A stretch of 64,000 nucleotides of DNA from Ashinkailepas kermadecensis (taxonomy: Eukaryota; Arthropoda; Thecostraca; Neolepadidae). A program made the translations under genes and the position numbers. This document shows positions 42,822-54,415 of this stretch, in pieces; positions within the stretch are counted from its first letter, which is position 1, and each line of letters opens with the position of its first letter. The DNA is taken from the NCBI GenBank assembly GCA_034440615.1, contig JAOTOM010004681.1, forward strand, positions 102,001 through 166,000, read 5' to 3'. The notes under the pieces are model-generated. The model had not been told where the DNA came from, searched no databases, and was given only the letters and a program-made list of their open reading frames with translations.

Positions 42822-43167
42822 GCGACCACAGACCGGGCGTCACAGATATTGGAAATGTTTCGAGTTGTGATGTTTGATGTTTTGCCCTACTTCAGTACAA
42901 ATAGTCAAGAAGTGTTTTAGGTCTCAGAGCCCTGCTAGTTAGTTTGTTTAGCCTGAGAAGCTGTGCTTTTGAATCCAGAAAGACCTACGGGTGCAAGAGC
43001 TTTGATCCGTTACGTAATCGCATTTTTATGATGTGGTGTTGGTTTTTGTCCTGAGAAAGGTGGAGCTGTGATTTGTATTCCAGGAAGAGCTCAGAGAGTA
43101 AGATACAATTGTTTTTCAATACAAGTTGTTTTCGATAAAAGTGGCTTTCACCGCAGCATTCGTTAAC

Positions 43168-43222
43168 ATGGTACAATTGACCCCGGGTGCTGTTACAATT
43201 GCCCCGTACATGGGGTCAATTG
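43168..43222. promoter_or_regulatory. Right subterminal iterated motif of the Tigger-like element
   Basis: gtacaattgaccccgg, gttacaattgccccgtac and ggggtcaattgtaacacc lie within 55 bases, in both orientations. Same motif as at the left end. Confidence 0.7.
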
Positions 43223-43415
43223 TAACACCTGAAGTGACTTTTTTAAACCAAAAGTTCGACACCTTAGGGTATGTATTTATAAATATTTTCACATACGCAG
43301 CAAGGGCAAAACATCAAGGTTTGTGAAAATCCAACAAAGTGTTCTCCAGCGCAAAACGTTTTCGCTCCTGACTCGAAAATGTAAAAACTGTTACATTTGA
43401 CCCCGGTCTCCCCTA

Positions 43416-44178
43416 CACGTTGGATCGGAGAATGTGAATGTAGTTGTTTTGTCGGCCTTGGGATAAGTTGACCAAGGCAATATGTTCATGTTCATATGTT
43501 CACATGTTCATATTGCACTCAGTAAATATATCAAACGTAATTATGTTGTACGTTAGGTGCATGCCACTGTCGCGAACTTAAATTCTGGGCCAATCGGCAC
43601 TTTGTCATTGTCGCGCGCTCTGCATTGTATACCAGCGTTGAGGGTGTTTGAGCTGCTGTTTGGTGTGGCCCGATGATGCTGGTCCGTCTCTGAACGAACC
43701 GAGAGTGTAGTTTTGGTGTGACTGATTTGTCATGCGTTATGAGCTGTTCTGTTGCAACCGCATGCATGCATTGCGCACGCCATGCGCATCCTGCGAAGCA
43801 AGCTTGCCTACCGCACCCCGTCTCCGTGCATGCTGCTGTGGCGGAACCGGTGCTGGTCATGAGTGGCGGAATTGCACAACGTCGGACATACGGGGCAATT
43901 CCCGATCTGAATTCCGAAGATACTAAGCGGGTGCATATGCTCTGCTTGCGCCCTTTGGCCTGGTCAACCAAATGGCCCTGGTCGCGCCGGTCAGCAGGCC
44001 GGCTGGGTGATTATGCCTAAAAAGACACTATACGGCTACTTTTCTCCGGACAGTAAACCCAGTAATGCCTGGTATTGCCGACCCTGCCTACGGACTGAGG
44101 TGAGCCATTCATTGTTTAACTGCCTCTGCTCTGCTTAGATCGTAAGAGAGGAAATATGGTACGCAAATAGTTGCATGC
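43416..44178. other. No recognised gene; diverged copy of left flank
   Basis: 43424-43470 (ggagaatgtgaatgtagttg, ggccttgggata) resembles 40197-40250 left of the Tigger element. A gttcatgttcatatgttca simple repeat lies near 43475. Open frames at 43718-44020 have no recognisable domain. Confidence 0.4.
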
Positions 44179-44425
44179 TCACTCCTATGTTGGTTGGTTA
44201 TTTGGGCTTAAGGGCGCATCGACTGCGTTGGTCATACAGCGCCCATAACAATTTTAGATGGACAACTTAAGAGGATTCATGCCAACAGTAGTACGCGAGC
44301 TTTCAAAATATAGGCGATCATTCCGAGCTTATAGTGCTACGTGTCAGTGAGGTGTGTAAATCGCTCTAAATTTGACATCCGAGAGAAAGCGAAACAGTTG
44401 TCCTGAGGTTACTACGCGTGAGTGG

Positions 44426-47400
44426 TCACCTAGGAGTTCGCGGATTGACGGAGACTGCACGACTCCGAGAAGGCGTCTTCGAGCATCGGCGAGCAGGGGG
44501 ACAGGATATCAGAACGTGACGTACTGATAGTGGTGCGTGACATCCAGGGCAGTTTGGCCTGTCCTCCCCACAGAGCAGATGGTGGTGTGTTGCGTGGGTG
44601 TGCCCTAGCCTAAGGCGGCAGAGCACGACCTCGTCTTGCCTCGTCCTACGGTAGGATGAGGGCCACTCCCCAAGACATGGCTTGATTGTTCGCAGTTTAT
44701 TGTCCTGCAGAGTGTCCCAACTAGACTGCCATTTTTTAAAAACAAAGGTCGCGATAGAACGGTCATACTCCCTCGCGGGGAGCGGCATAGATCGCAAATA
44801 TGGTGCTTGAGCTGCTCGTTTCGCAGCAGCATCCGCTGCCTCATTTCCCACGATGCCGACATGGCTCGGAATCCAACAGAGGACGATAGTCTTCCCAGCT
44901 TGAGCTAGTGATCCCAGACGCCGTAAAACGTCCTGTAAAATGGTGTCAGGTGGGTTAAACTGCTTTAGCGCCCAGAGACTGCTGAAAGAGTCGGTAAAAA
45001 TCACATGCGAGGCATCCCGTCCCACTTCAATAAAACTGAGGGCCTTTGAGATCGCCACCAGCTCTGAAGTGTAAACAGTTGCATGTGGTGGTAGGGAAAA
45101 AGATCTTGACAGAGGCCCAGTAACAAATGCACTGCCCACACCATCATCCGTCTTGAATCCATCTGTGTAAGTTGGGACGTATCCCTCGAACGAGGCTATG
45201 TGTTCCAGCGCACATGACAGTCGGTACTGTGGTGTCGCATGGTCCTTTCCAACCGAGGAAAGTGACATATCTATTATAGGAGGAGTCACCTGCCATGGCG
45301 GCGTTCCAGCCAGATTGGACTGCATAATTCCCTTCGGTCGAATACCACTGTCCTCAAAGAGCCTGCGTATTCGAACGCAAAAAGGAATGGCATGCAGAAG
45401 GCGTCCTCGACCAAATGATGCAATGAGTCGATGGGAGAACACATGCGAATATGTGGGGTGACCAGGGAATTGGCGCAGCTTACAGGCATATCGCATCCCG
45501 AGCATTTCGCGGCGGAGCGAGAGTGGTGGTTCGTGAATTTCAGCCAGAAGGCTGACAGAAGGTGAAGTGCGGAAAGCGCCGGTCACAATGCGGAGCGCCG
45601 AGTGGTGTACAGTGTCCAGTGAGCGCTTGCTTGTTGCACATGCGCTGTCATATATAAAACACGCGTAGTCCAGTTTTGAACGAATGAGGGAGCGATACAA
45701 CAGTAACATGGTTTTCCTGTCTCCTCCATAAGATGTGTGTGCAACCATTTTTAGCAGGTTTAGGGATTTAAAACACTTCTCCCGAAGTGTCTTAAAATGT
45801 TCCTTGTAATTAAGACGAGTGTCAAAAATAACTCCTAAGAATCGAGTCACTTGCCGGAAGGGAATCCGCTCACCATACAGCTGGAGGGCAGGGTCCGGGC
45901 ATTTCCGGCGGCGCCGACAAAAGTGCATGCCAACTGTTTTTGCAGTCGAGAACCTAAACCCATTCTCGGAACTCCACTTTTCCAAGTGGGATACCGCCAA
46001 CTGCAGCTGTCGTGCCATCGAAGGTGCACTGGATGTACAGCACCAAATCGCTACATCGTCAACAAAGAGTGATCTGCCAATGCTGCGTGGAAGGGAGTCG
46101 CCGATGTCGTTAATCGCGATGGCGAACAGCGCCACGCTAAGTACACTTCCTTGTGGTACTCCATCAATTTGTGGATACCTGTCTGACAAGTAGTTCCCGA
46201 TGCGTACGCGAAAAAAGCGTTTGGACAGAAAGTTCTCAAGGAAGTGAGCCATGGAGCCTCGAATTCCATATCTGAAGACCTTCTTCAGAATGCCGTAGTG
46301 CCAAGTTGTGTCGTAGGCTCCTTGAATGTCGAAAAACACTGCGCCGACATGTCGGTTCTGGTGGAAAGCTGTTCGTACCACAGTGTCCAGAGTTAAAAGA
46401 TGGTCGTTGGTGCTGCGGTTTTTCCTAAAACCACACTGTGCATTACTTAAAATCTCAAAGCATTCCAAAAACCAGGTCAAACGAACATTTACCATCTTCT
46501 CCATCAGTTTACAAAGTGATGATGTTAGTGAAATGGGTCGGTAGCTCGCCGGGTCTGAGGCATCCTTGCCTGGTTTCAAAATTGGTATCATTGTAGCATC
46601 GCGCCAGGTGGATGGGAAGTCGCCTTTCTCCCAAAGTGTATTTATGGTGTCTAACATAGTTTCAAGTGCACGTGTTGGGAGATGCTTGAGCATGTCGTTG
46701 TGTACAAGGTCGGGACCCTCGGATACACTTCGAAGGCCTCCAACAGCGGAACTAAGCTCAGTCATGGTGAATGGCTCGTTATAACAGGGTTGCTCAGAGG
46801 TGGAGAAGTTCAATGGGTGTTTCTCACATTCAGCTTTCCGACGTATGAATAAGTTGTCTCCACTGTTACAGCGGCATCGGTTGGATATCGTACGGGCCAT
46901 CTCGTTTACCACCTCAACCGGGTGCGTAACGTCTCTGCCACCCACCCGTAGTGCTGGCAAAGGGGTCGAGTTGTATTGTCCTGCGATGCGCTTTATCCTC
47001 GACCAGATCTGTGACGTGGGCGTGGAACGATTTAGTTTGGCCACATAGGCCCTCCACGAGGTACGCTTTGCCTCCCGGATGGTACGCCGTGCGATGGCCC
47101 GAGCTTGTCGAAAGGCGATGAGGTTGACTGTATTACTATTTCGGTTGAAGGTTCTGAAGGCTCGTCGCCTTTCCCGGATAGCCTGGCGGCACTCCTCTGT
47201 CCACCAGGGAACAGGAGCGCGACGAGGAGTACCAGAGGTGCGGGGGATGAAGTGAGTAGCGGTCTGCACGAGTACGTTGGTAAATGTCTCAACTGACATA
47301 GGTGTCACTCCAGGCCGCGCGGAAAAGATCTCCTCTAATCGTGCCTCATATGCTGTCCAGTCCGCCTTCTTCAAATTCCATCGGCGTGGTCGTGTTCCAA

Positions 47401-48071
47401 GTACTGCGCCGTCCTGGTACTCCAGCCACACTGGAAAATGGTCACTGCCATGAGGGTCATCAGCCACGGACCAGGCAAAAAGTTGTGCTAGTTGTGGACT
47501 GCACAGGCTAAGATCCAAAGCAGATGTATGGCCGGAGGGCAGAGTAAAGTGCGTCGGCTTGCCGGTATTTAGAATACACAGGGACTCATCATGCATAAAA
47601 GACTCCAAGAGCCGACCTCGTGCATTAATGTCCTCGCATCCCCATGCTGTATGGTGTGAGTTAAAATCGCCTAGTATTAAAACCGGCGGGGGCAGCTCCG
47701 ACATCAAATGTCGTAACTCAGTGGATGGAAACCCAGCTCCAGGTGGCAGGTACAGAGAACAAATAGATATGAGGCGGTGGTTAAAATGCACTCTTACTGC
47801 AACAGCCTGCAGCTTGGAGTGGAGCACCAATCTCTGTGCCGCTAAGCTATGGTGGACGGCCAGCAGCACACCGCCATGCGCAATGGTGTCAGAGTGCGTA
47901 TCCTCACGAAAGACTGAGTAGCATTTTATGCTGAAAAAGTAGCCCGGCGTCACCTTAGTCTCCTGGAGGCAAATGACCGCAGGGCAGTGGCGGTTTAAGA
48001 GTGCCTGGAGCTCTTCGGTGCTGGTTCTCAGCCCCTACAGTTCCATTGTAAAATGGACCGCGGTCGATCCA
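44426..48071 (-). pseudogene. LINE C ORF2: endonuclease, RT, RNase H (two single-base lesions)
   Basis: Start MDRPRSILQWNCRG at 48071. One base is missing after it (near 48027), then a 1,175-residue open frame: EEP (ILGDFNSHH, GSDHFPVWL), RT (YRPISLTSSLC, FFDIQGAYDTTW, GVPQGSVLSVALF, LFVDDVAIW) and RNase H (YTDGFKTDDGVG, ELVAISKALSFIEV, WIPSHVGIVGNEAAD). The C-terminal knuckle region is cut short by one extra G near 44497 (five G where B2 has four). EN, RT and RNase H catalytic motifs are all present. It is the least damaged LINE ORF2 in the window. It could supply activity to SINEs only if the start lesion is tolerated. Confidence 0.9.
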
Positions 48072-48265
48072 TTTAAAATGGGTTAAAGTTGGGTGGAAAC
48101 ATCACATGTAGGCAGCTCTTACTATCTCCACGGTCCAGAGCAAAAGTAGGTGCATGGATGTATCGGGTAAAACTGGATGGCAATTTGAAAATCGTGTTCC
48201 GTTCCTTCCCTTCTATCAGGATCGTCCAAGGACAATCAATGCCAGTAAAACGTAACACAATCACA

Positions 48266-49112
48266 CTATGAGAGAGATGAAGACGATTTCGGACGAGATC
48301 TGGGAGCTCCCCCGCTCGGTGGAGATGGTGTCCACGGGGGTGGCCGCTTACGTCCGGCCGCAGGGGAATCCCAGTGCGCCCCCTTCTCACCACCACGTGG
48401 TGGTATTGGAGGCGGACCCATCACCCTTAGAGTCTGCTGCGTGGTCGCGGGGTTCGCGATTGAAGTTGGTGATGGTGGAGGTGTCGCTCTAGGAGGCGGG
48501 CCCATCACCTTTCCAGTTTCTGCGGTGATCGCAGGGCTGACGTGTGAAGTTGGTGATGGTGGAGGTGTCCCTCTAGGTGACGGTCCTCCTACTCGTGCGC
48601 TGGGCGAGGGGTCCCTGGACGCAGTCCGGGCTGCACGGCCAGGCGCCCCCATATCGGGAGCCCTCGGGTGAACCTTGACCGTGAGTTCCGGCCGAGCCGC
48701 AGAGGGTGCGACCACCGGAACCCGTCTGGAAGCGACGTCGGTCTCTTTCGAAATATTCGGTGGTGGCGGGGGAGTAGGGGTGGGTGTGGACTGGGCTAGC
48801 TCCGCCGCCTCTCTTGGTGTTTCGGAACGAGATCCCATTGGTTCCATCACGGTGGGGGGCGTTTCGGTCGTATTGGGTGTTGGAAGTGCAGTTTCGTCGG
48901 TGCCTTTGCTCCTTGAGGGGTCGTATGGATCGGCCGCGCGCCCCATCTCCGCAGAGGGGGATGGTAGGCCCCGCTCCGGCAGAGGGGTACAGGTGAGGCC
49001 GAAAGATGTCAATAGGTTGCGTAGTTGGGATAAGAGCTGGGCAGCATTAGTAGGCTGCTGCTGTAGAGGAACGGGTCGCGTGCTTCTCGCCTTCTCTGCG
49101 TACGAAATCTTC
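48266..49112 (-). pseudogene. LINE C ORF1, C-terminal half
   Basis: Open frame from the THPKISYAEKARS segment through LLSQLRNLLTSFG and a long Pro/Ser/Thr-rich region to PAAGRKRPPPW and SGGAPRSRPKSSSS. The zinc knuckles are missing because the copy is 5'-truncated. The stop at 48266 is about 195 bases before the ORF2 start. Confidence 0.8.
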
Positions 49113-49535
49113 GGGTGGGTTTCAGCACTACTGTGCGTGGCTTGCTGCATATTGCACACCCCAGGTATGTTTGGTTACACGCTTACACGTGCTGGCAGCC
49201 TAAAACTGCTCATTAATATGGCTTATGCTGTGTCATGACGTGCTTGCTGGTGCTTGGCGCTGAATCTGCTGTTAATTTTAAGGGTGGATGATGTTCTGCT
49301 GTTAGTGGCCTGGTGCTTGGTGACTTACCGTGGCGACGTACGACATACATGCGGTTGCATGATTCCCCATCTGCAACAGGACTGCAGTGAATACCGGGTA
49401 GTGTACGAGTACGTATCCCTTCCCTTCCACTTGGTTATCAGACCAAGCTCCTACAGGTGCTTGAGTTCCACCTACAAAACCTTAACCCAGGAGCCACCAA
49501 CACCCGGTCTGAGTGCCATGATCTGTCCACAACAG
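49113..49535. other. No recognised gene
   Basis: Unique sequence before the exon-like tandem units. Confidence 0.4.
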
Positions 49536-50240
49536 GTGCTGACGTCGGAGCTGGTTTCGCTGGTGGAGTAGCATGCAGACCTCCCTGTCCCCGGCGACTG
49601 CGCTGACTCGCATCTGAGAGCTGCTGAGCTGCGAAAGCACAAGCATTTACACTTTACAACCTCCGTGTTGCGGTGAGTGTGCAGAGTGTAGGTAACGGCC
49701 AGTTCGTTGTGCGATGGTCGAGTTACGTGCGTCTGTCGCTGCTTCCGGCGGCCGTGCCGATAGCTCGGATACCTCGTCTAATACTTGTGTCCCGCCCATA
49801 AGTACTGCCGTTGGAGCTGGAGTCGGCTAGGATCAACGTGGTTTGTGCGCAGGTTTGTGACGTCTCGTTGCTCCCTGCGGTCGTGCCGACAATTCGAATG
49901 CCTTATCTAATTCCCTGTCCACAACAGGTTCTGGCTTCGGAGCTGGGTTCGCTGGTGGAGTAGCGTGCGTCTCTCCCGGCGACTGCGCTGACTCGCATCT
50001 GAGCGCTGCCGAGCTGACAAAGCACTGGCATTTACACTACAACCTGCATCCTTCAGTGAGTGCGTATTGTTTGTTGAACGCGTATTACGATGCTGCAATT
50101 TGTTGTGCAGCTGCGGCTGACTTGTTTGAGCTGATCTTGACTTGTAAGACCTGTTCCTTACCCCCGCAGGTTCTGATGCCGGAGCTCGTCGTCTAACAGG
50201 GCGTCGTTCGCCTTGTACGTTGCGCGCTGTCGTCGCTTCC
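49536..50240 (+). repeat. About 392-bp tandem units resembling duplicated exons
   Basis: Unit 1 has ccacaacag then 49536-49672 then gtgagtgt. Unit 2 has ccacaacag then 49928-50055 then gtgagtgc. A third acceptor (cccccgcag, ending 50169) starts a partial copy. Shared body motifs are ggcgactgcgctgactcgca and catttacact. The segments have stops in all frames that I checked, so they would be noncoding exons if spliced. Confidence 0.6.
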
Positions 50241-50568
50241 CTCAGATCTTTGATTTGATTGAAGCTAGATTTGATCCCCAGATTATATCTAGCTTTAGTA
50301 CATTATGGCTTCTCCATTGTTTGATGCAATGTTTGTGGCTTGATCAGTCGAGCCAGTGTTGATCATTGCCTTCTAAAGGAAGAAAAACGTAAGTTCCTTG
50401 TGCATTCATTGGAACCTACGCCTCCATGTCACGTTGCATACGGATGCAATTCAACTAACAAGCGCTGTGATAACGACGAAATGTTCACGGACCCAAATAG
50501 TGCATACGCTTTTCTTCCTTTGGATGACAGGGGCTGTGGGGGGGGGGGACTTAGTTGGCATTTTGTGC

Positions 50569-50574
50569 AATAAA
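50569..50574 (+). terminator. Polyadenylation signal AATAAA
   Basis: tgtgcaataaagtgtga with GT-rich sequence downstream. A plausible 3' end for the transcript suggested by the exon-like units at 49.5-50.2 kb. Confidence 0.4.
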
Positions 50575-51254
50575 GTGTGATATGATTGTGGTCTTTACCA
50601 GATCTTGGAAAGGTGCAGATGACCTGACGGTGGAGCCGAGTGGTGCTGGGATTCCAAATTAAGACATTTGTGGCTTAATCAGCCAGTCCTCCAGGCGGAC
50701 ACTACATATACACTACAGGAGCGTTTGAGTGGTGTTCGTGAGTGAGTGCCTTCTTGCATATGGATAGTAGGTTGGAATTGTGCACTCCCTTTCACCTGTC
50801 ACTACGATTTGAGGAACACCGTGTACTATTTCAATGCGTGGAAAAATGAACCGTGGTATATGACTTCATGTTATTTATTCAATATCGGCAAATTTATGCA
50901 CTCTTGTTTATGGAAATTTATACACTATTATACGGCTTCTCGATGTCATACACTCCGATATTTTACCGAACCCAATAATTATACACTCTCAGTCCAAGAC
51001 CCAGAAGTGAAAATCCAACCCTGCCTTGGACTCGGCCTCGTGTGTTGTGAGAACGTGCTGTCTGCTGAAGATGGATCAAGATATCCGTTGCTTTTTCAAT
51101 AAAAAGGTAACTACAACAGTGTTTCGAAACATTTATTGCAAACCTACATGGTTTGTACACATGTTTTCACTAACATATGACTACGTTACCTATTCCAAAT
51201 ATAGACACCATAGCCCACCAAATATACAAAAGCTGCTTAAAAGCGCTGGTACTG
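50575..51254. other. No recognised gene
   Basis: AT-rich. One further ataaaa context near 51100. No domain-bearing frame. Confidence 0.4.
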
Positions 51255-51386
51255 CAGACGCGGATCCAGGATTTCAGTCGGGGGGGGGGACGCCCAATGT
51301 TGGAAATCCCGTGCGCGCCGGCTGAGAGCTCCTTCGGGCGCGCCCGGCAGGAGGGGGCGCCTTAGCACCCCCTGGATCCGCGCCTG
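51255..51386. mobile_element. 132-bp hAT-type MITE
   Basis: Ends cagacgcggatccagg and, on the other strand, caggcgcggatccagg are TIRs of the CAGRCGCGGATCCAGG form typical of nonautonomous hAT elements. tactg is present at both flanks, but an exact 8-bp TSD is not clear. Confidence 0.75.
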
Positions 51387-51479
51387 TACTGCATCATCAT
51401 TATTCCCCTGGGACATATTAAACAATGTTCAGTTGTGTGGTGTAGCCATATTCTACTAGGACAAGATATAGGATCATCC

Positions 51480-51483
<4 letters not shown>

Positions 51484-51511
<28 letters not shown>
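51484..51511. repeat. (AT)n microsatellite
   Basis: Fourteen alternating AT dinucleotides. Confidence 0.95.
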
Positions 51512-51513
<2 letters not shown>

Positions 51514-52255
51514 TTTGTTGCCAAGAGGACAACAATAGACCCGTTTCTCAGCATATGGTTCTAAAGGTACATATTTGCTTTCTGTGTGTTTCTGCAATGT
51601 GCTTGGTGCAGCAGTTATCTAATTTTTCATTAATTTGTCCGTGCATTTATAGTTAAATGAAAGTGATGTTTGCATTTGCTAGCACCTATTGCTAATAGTT
51701 TGGCAATGACTTCAGTTCTATGTCTGTTTAACCGTGGCCGTACAAGGGTGGTGGATGCCCCCATACCAGTTTTTCCGCGATAGCGGAAAAACGGCGTTGC
51801 TTCGCGCTGCCATTTTTTGCAAGACTGTAGGGTCATCCTTTGCGCAACTTTTTGTGCAAAATATTTTTGTCATGTCAGGTCACGGAACTGTGAGATCACA
51901 AGTGAAGCTTCCTCGGTGCGGATTTTGAGAAAATGTCGATTTTTCGCAGTTTAACGAGCGATAACAGGCAGAAATTGACAGTATTCAACATTTTGCTATT
52001 TTCAACCTAAACAGATGGGCTTACATTGGTGGGTGCCATTTTCAAAGTTAATCACCTCGGTTGACCTCTGGTGACTTAGGTTGACATTAGTTGCCATTAG
52101 GGGTCACATGGAGTAATTTTCGACGCAGAATTCGGATTTTACGTTCATGTTTACTCCAAGGAAGTCGAAATTGTAAATTTTAGACGTGTTTAAAAAACAA
52201 ATTATCATTGATGTCACCACTTTCACCTGTCCTGGTACCTCATCTATGAGGGCCG
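51512..52255. other. No recognised gene
   Basis: No coding signal. A short inverted repeat ccgcgatagcggaaaaacgg lies near 51775. Confidence 0.4.
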
Positions 52256-52268
52256 ACAAACGCCGTGT

Positions 52269-53360
52269 TGATGATGATTATTGGGGTTTTAGGGTGCGGC
52301 AACCACAGTAGGTTATATTGCACCAATAACAAGCTTGCTTAATCACCGTCACATAGAAGAGCGCTCAATAGAACAATATCTAGGGAAGCAAATTATCAGC
52401 TAGGAAGGTGTGTATATTACTTCAAATCCTATCTCTGCAAGGAAGCACAAAACTGCTCTGTTTTGTATAAATCGGGAATCATTTCCCAATAAGTCGTCCA
52501 ACTTCAGAGTATTAGCATCATATCCGAAGTGACGCCTACGTTCTTCCGTATATGCTGCGCACGCCGTGTGTGAGGGACCGGACGGAGTACACAACGAAAT
52601 GTTGAAACAACTACCAACGTCTGCAAAGCATGCTCTACTCGCCATTTACAACAGAATTTGGGATGTGGGATATTTTCCACCAGCCTGGCGAAAAGCAATC
52701 ATCATACCAATATTAAAGCCTGGCAAAAGTGGCGATGACCCAGCCCATTACCGTCCGATATCGCTCACATCATCATTGTGTAAATTGATGGAAAGAATGG
52801 TAAGCCTTCGACTTAATTGGTACTTAGAGACTCGGAATGTCTTAACCAACGACCAGTGTGGCTTTCGGAAAAACCGCAGTACGATTGACCATGTTTTAAG
52901 GCTTGATACTGAGATTCGACTGGCTTTTGCGAGAAAGACACATTTAGGAGCAGGGTTTTTCGACATTGAAAGTGCTTTTCACACCGCCTGGAGACATGGG
53001 TTTCTGCAGAAGGTCCATCGGTATGGAAACGGTAGATGTCTGAGCGTGTTTTCGAAGAAAAGAAACTTTATGACAGACCGGCAATTTTGTGTACGCGTGG
53101 GCAATCAGACTTCAGATTGGCTCAGCCAGGTTGAGGGAATTCCGCAGGGCAGTGTCTTGAACACTTCTCTCTTCTCGCTTATTATAAATGACGTTGGCAA
53201 CTCACTTCCCTCGTCAATCGGACGATCTCTCTTTGCTGACGATTTTGCAATCTGGTCTTGCAACTCTACAACTCCTCTCATGGAAAGACAGCTGTAGCTT
53301 ACAATTTCTCGACTCCAAAAGTGTGGATATCAGAATGGTTTCAGGTTTTCCACAGCAAAA
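52269..53360 (-). mobile_element. Twin-primed (5'-inverted) LINE copy H, 13-bp TSD
   Basis: 52269-52562 is the LINE 3' end on the minus strand (C-terminal AYTEERRRHFGYDANTLKLD, VIYTPS at 52400, then 3' UTR and ATC-type tail). 52563-53360 is RT sequence on the plus strand. The whole is flanked by ACAAACGCCGTGT at 52256-52268 and 53361-53373. The inversion with a single TSD pair is the signature of twin priming during target-primed reverse transcription. Confidence 0.95.
52563..53360 (+). pseudogene. Inverted RT fragment of LINE H
   Basis: CEGPDGVHNEMLKQLP, YRPISLTSSLC, QCGFRKNRST, FFDIESAF, GIPQGSVLNTSLF and LFADDFAIW follow the B3 type of RT closely. It has a premature stop (MERQL then TAG) and ends at FSTAKT at the TSD. 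Confidence 0.9.
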
Positions 53361-53373
53361 ACAAACGCCGTGT

Positions 53374-53771
53374 AACATGTCATTAGACTCGCAGGATACC
53401 AATGAACATTTGATGTCATTTTTGTGGCCAATCTCGTGCATATGTTGGTCAGAAACGACGAGTTCGTTTAAAAATTGGGCAATTGTTGACTTTGACCTGA
53501 CCTGGCAGGTCACTGGTCCATCTGACGAGGTTATACTACAGCTAGTTTCATAGCTCTAGAGCAATTAGGGACGAAATGGCGAGGAGGGTGCCTGCCACCC
53601 CCCCTCCCCCTCCTATAACACGCAAGTAAAAAACCGTTACGTACGGCAAGGGTTAATAAACGTCAAAATACACCTAAATTTATATCATTGCCGTCACTTT
53701 TCTGTCTGGATATGCCAATTTACAAACAAATCAGTTGTATGCAATAAATACATATATTCTCCATTGCACAG
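53374..53771. other. No recognised gene; upstream intron sequence
   Basis: Ends in tattctccattgcacag, a good acceptor. An aataaa at about 53744 is probably incidental. Confidence 0.4.
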
Positions 53772-53898
53772 TGTGATCCACAACAACATCCCGCTGACCC
53801 CGGCAATCCTGATCAGACCCCAGCTCGACCGGATGGCCCATCGACATCCGAGTATGTGGCTGAGGGTGTCGTGCCTCTTGGAACTGGCATTGAAACAG
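53772..53898 (+). CDS. Internal exon of the ZMYM1-like hAT gene
   Basis: 127 bases between acceptor ...attgcacag and donor gtaggt, open as CDPQQHPADPGNPDQ, then PDGPSTSEYVAEG and TGIET plus one base. The leftover G joins AC at 60797 to give Asp and continues DPSCSLPCCGSDEPHQP in the transposase frame. Pro-rich, low-complexity N-terminal segment. The intron contains the whole LINE F. Confidence 0.55.
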
Positions 53899-54415
53899 GT
53901 AGGTGATAACCATAAATTTGCCAAATCATACTGGTCGTTTGCCTGGCAATTTAAAATTCACCGCATACTTGTAGGTAGCATACCTGTTTGTAAAACACGA
54001 TATCGGTGTGTTATTGATCAGGTGTCTAGTTCTCAGCATATAAGGATTGAGCTCAATATCCTCTAGACAACGACACACCCTAAAGCTCAAATAACTAACT
54101 CTTCCTAGAAGGCACCCAGTTAAATCGGTTAAATTTGACTTGCAATACTTTAATGACGCGTCGCCAATAGAGGAACAGTATCACGAGATGAGTCAAACTG
54201 AACAAACGTATTCTTCGTCTTATTTCTTGCTATATCAAACAAACAGTCAAAACCATAGCTACTCAAGTCTGGCATCATTCACGTTCAGACACAAGTCACC
54301 AAGTGGTGGTGGTGGTGGATTGGGGTTTAGGGGCGCGTCGACATCCAGGGTCATTTTGCGCCCATAACTATTGTGATCAATCTACGGTGCTACTATAATA
54401 ACGTGTTTTTAATAT

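Larger units (their letters stand above)
40369..43413 (+). mobile_element. pogo/Tigger-like DNA transposon with TIRs and TA flanks
   Basis: The left end ggggagactggggtcaaatg (40369) and the right end, ggggagaccggggtcaaatg on the minus strand (ending 43413), are TIRs of about 25 bp with one mismatch in the first 20. TA dinucleotides flank at 40367-40368 and 43414-43415, the expected Tc1/mariner target duplication. It encodes an intact transposase (40869-42821). Copies of ggggtcaattgtaaca lie near both ends. A 3.05-kb autonomous copy that looks undamaged. Confidence 0.93.
44190..49112 (-). mobile_element. I-clade LINE copy C, nearly complete ORF2, 5'-truncated in ORF1
   Basis: Runs from the tail at 44190 through ORF2 to the ORF1 C-terminal half, stopping after the zinc-knuckle region (THPKISYAEK at about 49105). 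Nearly identical to B2 over their shared 2.3 kb. Candidate flanks cactcctatg and cactactgtg match at 8 of 10 bases only, so no firm TSD. Confidence 0.9.

Noticed and set aside
41775..42829. Long minus-strand frames inside the Tigger transposase
   Set aside because: Antisense shadows produced by the repetitive QPGPS and basic regions.
44179..49120. Imperfect 10-bp TSD for copy C (cactcctatg / cactactgtg)
   Set aside because: Two mismatches in a copy that is otherwise young. Too weak to call.
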